NCBI RefSeq assembly: GCF_029945895.1
Contig: NZ_JAQSDL010000090.1
Coordinates: 62,001 to 126,000, forward strand
DNA: 64,000 nt
Origin: Polaromonas sp.
Lineage (GTDB): Bacteria > Pseudomonadota > Gammaproteobacteria > Burkholderiales > Burkholderiaceae_C
Direction of reading: 5' to 3'
The stretch's first letter is position 1; every line of letters begins with the position of its first letter. The notes beneath the pieces were generated by a model. It saw only the letters and a list, made by a program, of their open reading frames with translations. It made no database searches and was not told the origin of the DNA. The position numbers and the translations under genes were made by a program. Below are positions 62,544 through 64,000 of this stretch, in pieces.

Positions 62544-63848
62544 TCAGACCGGGTGGAGCAGCGCCTCCACCGCGGCACCCAGTGCCAGCAGTTCCCTGTC
62601 CTGCCCCCGCTTGCCCACCAACATCAGCCCGACCGCCAGCCCGCCGCCGCGCGGCAGTGGCAGGCTCAACGCCGGCAGGTCAAGGAAGTTGAAGACCGAG
62701 GGGTTGCGCAGCAGCAGGGTGTTGGTGCGCAAGAACACATCTTCGGCCTGCACATCGGCGATGCGCGGCGCGAGCAGCGGCACGGTGGGCAGCACCAGGG
62801 CGTCGAGATCTGTCAAACGCGCATCGAATGCCGGCAGCAGCGCGGCGCGGCCCTGCTGGATGCCGACATAACTCGCGGCGTCCAGCGTCTGGCCGCGGCG
62901 TATGCGGCCGAGCACGATGGGGTCGTAGGCGTCGGGCTGGCTATCGGCCCAGTCGCGGTGTATCCACGCCGCTTCGGCGGCCACCAGGGTGCCGCGCTCC
63001 TGCAGGTGAAAGGGTTGACTTAGCAGCTCGTCAAGGGCTTCATCCCGGACCTCGGCACCGGCCGCCGCGAGCTGCGCCAGGGCCTGCTCGATCGCGGCCA
63101 GCACCTCGTCCTGTGCCTGGCTGAACAGCAGGCCGCGCGGCACGCCCAGGCGCAGGCCGCGCACGGCGCGCGGCGGCAGGGGTTCATGGTCGATGCCGGC
63201 CAGCACGCTGTCGGTGGCGGCGGCGTCAGCCACGCTGCGGCACAGGGGGCCCAGGGTGTCCAGGGTGAAGGACAGCGGAAAAGCGCCTTCGCGCGTGACC
63301 CGCGCCTGCGTCGGCTTGAAGCCCACCAGGCCGTTGAGCGCCGAGGGAATACGCACCGAGCCGCCGGTGTCCGAGCCGATGGCGATCTCACACATGCCGC
63401 GCGCCACCGACACGCCCGCGCCCGAGGACGAGCCGCCCGGGATGCGGCTGATGTCCAGCGCGTTGCCGGGCGTGCCGTAGTGCGGGTTGATGCCGATGCC
63501 CGAGAAGGCGAACTCGGTCATGTTGGTTTTGCCGATGATGACGGCGCCGGCAGCCCGCAGGCGGCTGACCACCGCGGCATCTGTGGCCGCCGGCGCGGCC
63601 TCGCGCAGCAGGGCCGAGCCGGCGGTGGTGGTTTCGCCGGCCACGTCGAACAGGTCTTTGATCGAGACAATGCGGCCGTCCAGCGCGCCCAGCGACTGGC
63701 CGCTCGCGGCGCGCTGGTCGGCGGCCTGCGCGGCCGTGCGGGCGGCCTCAAGGTAGAGCCGCGTGAAGATGCGCCGGCCTTCATCGCCGGCAGCTGCCAT
63801 TGCGGCCAGCGCCGCCTCAAGTTTCTGGGTGGAAGAGGGGGTGTTCAT
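62544..63848 (-). CDS. Amidase signature family enzyme
   Basis: A 434-residue Ser-cisSer-Lys hydrolase. The catalytic Lys is in GRIVSIKDLFDVAGE, the cis-Ser is in RIPGGSSSGAGVSVA, and the nucleophile Ser is in IGSDTGGSVRIPSALNG. Members hydrolyse carboxylic amides, allophanate or Glu-tRNA. As a stand-alone gene away from gatC/gatB it is more likely catabolic or a general amidase than GatA. The neighbourhood does not reveal the substrate. Confidence 0.88.
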   Translation of the reverse strand: MNTPSSTQKLEAALAAMAAAGDEGRRIFTRLYLEAARTAAQAADQRAASGQSLGALDGRIVSIKDLFDVAGETTTAGSALLREAAPAATDAAVVSRLRAAGAVIIGKTNMTEFAFSGIGINPHYGTPGNALDISRIPGGSSSGAGVSVARGMCEIAIGSDTGGSVRIPSALNGLVGFKPTQARVTREGAFPLSFTLDTLGPLCRSVADAAATDSVLAGIDHEPLPPRAVRGLRLGVPRGLLFSQAQDEVLAAIEQALAQLAAAGAEVRDEALDELLSQPFHLQERGTLVAAEAAWIHRDWADSQPDAYDPIVLGRIRRGQTLDAASYVGIQQGRAALLPAFDARLTDLDALVLPTVPLLAPRIADVQAEDVFLRTNTLLLRNPSVFNFLDLPALSLPLPRGGGLAVGLMLVGKRGQDRELLALGAAVEALLHPV

Positions 63849-63914
63849 GGGGCCTTACCTTAACCCATTGCGCTGGCTCCTGTCGCGCGAAGCGCACCGG
63901 CGAGCGCCGGGAGG

Positions 63915-63975
63915 CGCTATGAAGTTGATAGCTGCTGGCGCTTGACCAGAAAGGGCTGGGGGCGTATTTTTCTTG
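63915..63975 (+). repeat. ATAGCTGC-type repeat at the right edge
   Basis: GCTATGAAGTTGATAGCTGC then TGGCGCTTGACC and AAAGGGCTGGGGGC. This is the last of the family's copies in the window. No gene is visible from 63849 to the end. Confidence 0.7.
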
Positions 63976-64000
63976 TAGAAACAGGCTGGCGGCCGGGACG

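Overview
The window is a 64 kb piece of high-GC bacterial chromosome. Gene content and dispersed-repeat signatures point to a Comamonadaceae betaproteobacterium, and Polaromonas is my best guess. Pointers are a phaC-phaA-phaB polyhydroxybutyrate set, many Bug/TctC solute-binding proteins, a TRAP transporter, gentisate catabolism, and two short repeat families (one with a GCCCCC-CGA-GGGGGC core, one with an ATAGCTGC...GCGC...AGGGCT core) scattered between and inside genes. I saw no rRNA, tRNA, CRISPR array, prophage or intact insertion sequence. The genus is inference.

Layout. 1-4.0 kb: a PAS sensor kinase cut by the window edge, rdgC and a Nudix hydrolase. 4.0-7.0: a TRAP transporter (Q, M, P). 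7.1-19.5: an aromatic-catabolism region. One operon (3-hydroxybenzoate 6-hydroxylase, FAD oxidoreductase, gentisate dioxygenase, fumarylpyruvate hydrolase) is divergent from a MarR regulator. A second operon (Rieske oxygenase, glutamine-synthetase-like ligase, [2Fe-2S] ferredoxin, ABM-domain protein) is divergent from a GntR regulator with azlCD. A zeta-class GST isomerase nearby would complete the gentisate route to fumarate and pyruvate. 19.6-24.8: pgeF and the PHB genes. 24.9-30.1: antiporter, RNase H, PhoH, peroxiredoxin. 30.2-34.3: alaA-like, hom, thrC. 34.4-37.2: molybdenum cofactor genes mobB, moeA, moaD, moaE, disturbed by two separate small-repeat insertions. 37.3-40.3: MarR, Bug protein and flavin monooxygenase. 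40.3-43.7: a conserved hypothetical, then clpB with a heat-shock promoter. 43.9-48.2: a 3-hydroxybutyrate dehydrogenase and acyl-CoA ligase pair with a periplasmic binding protein and a PAS-LuxR regulator. 48.3-54.5: a gene set bounded by two near-identical promoter/operator modules pointing inward. It holds a Yip1-like membrane protein and MarR on one strand, and phosphoesterase, small protein, cytochrome P450, TDT transporter and a Cys/Met-metabolism PLP enzyme on the other. 54.6-58.1: HPP-CBS protein, DUF3297, YebC and an LPG-synthase-like membrane protein. 58.1-64: IclR, Bug protein and TfdA-type dioxygenase, then GST, thioesterase and amidase.

Most worth a second look: (1) the P450/TDT/PLP set, whose two promoters share a 26-bp module with only two mismatches; (2) the glutamine-synthetase-like plus Rieske operon beside a full gentisate pathway, suggesting glutamylation-dependent breakdown of an amino-aromatic compound; (3) a 236-bp terminal-inverted-repeat element inserted exactly in the moeA/moaD stop-start overlap, apparently donating a new ribosome site and TTG start; (4) dispersed repeats that have become coding sequence in moaE, pgeF, the ferredoxin and a thioesterase.
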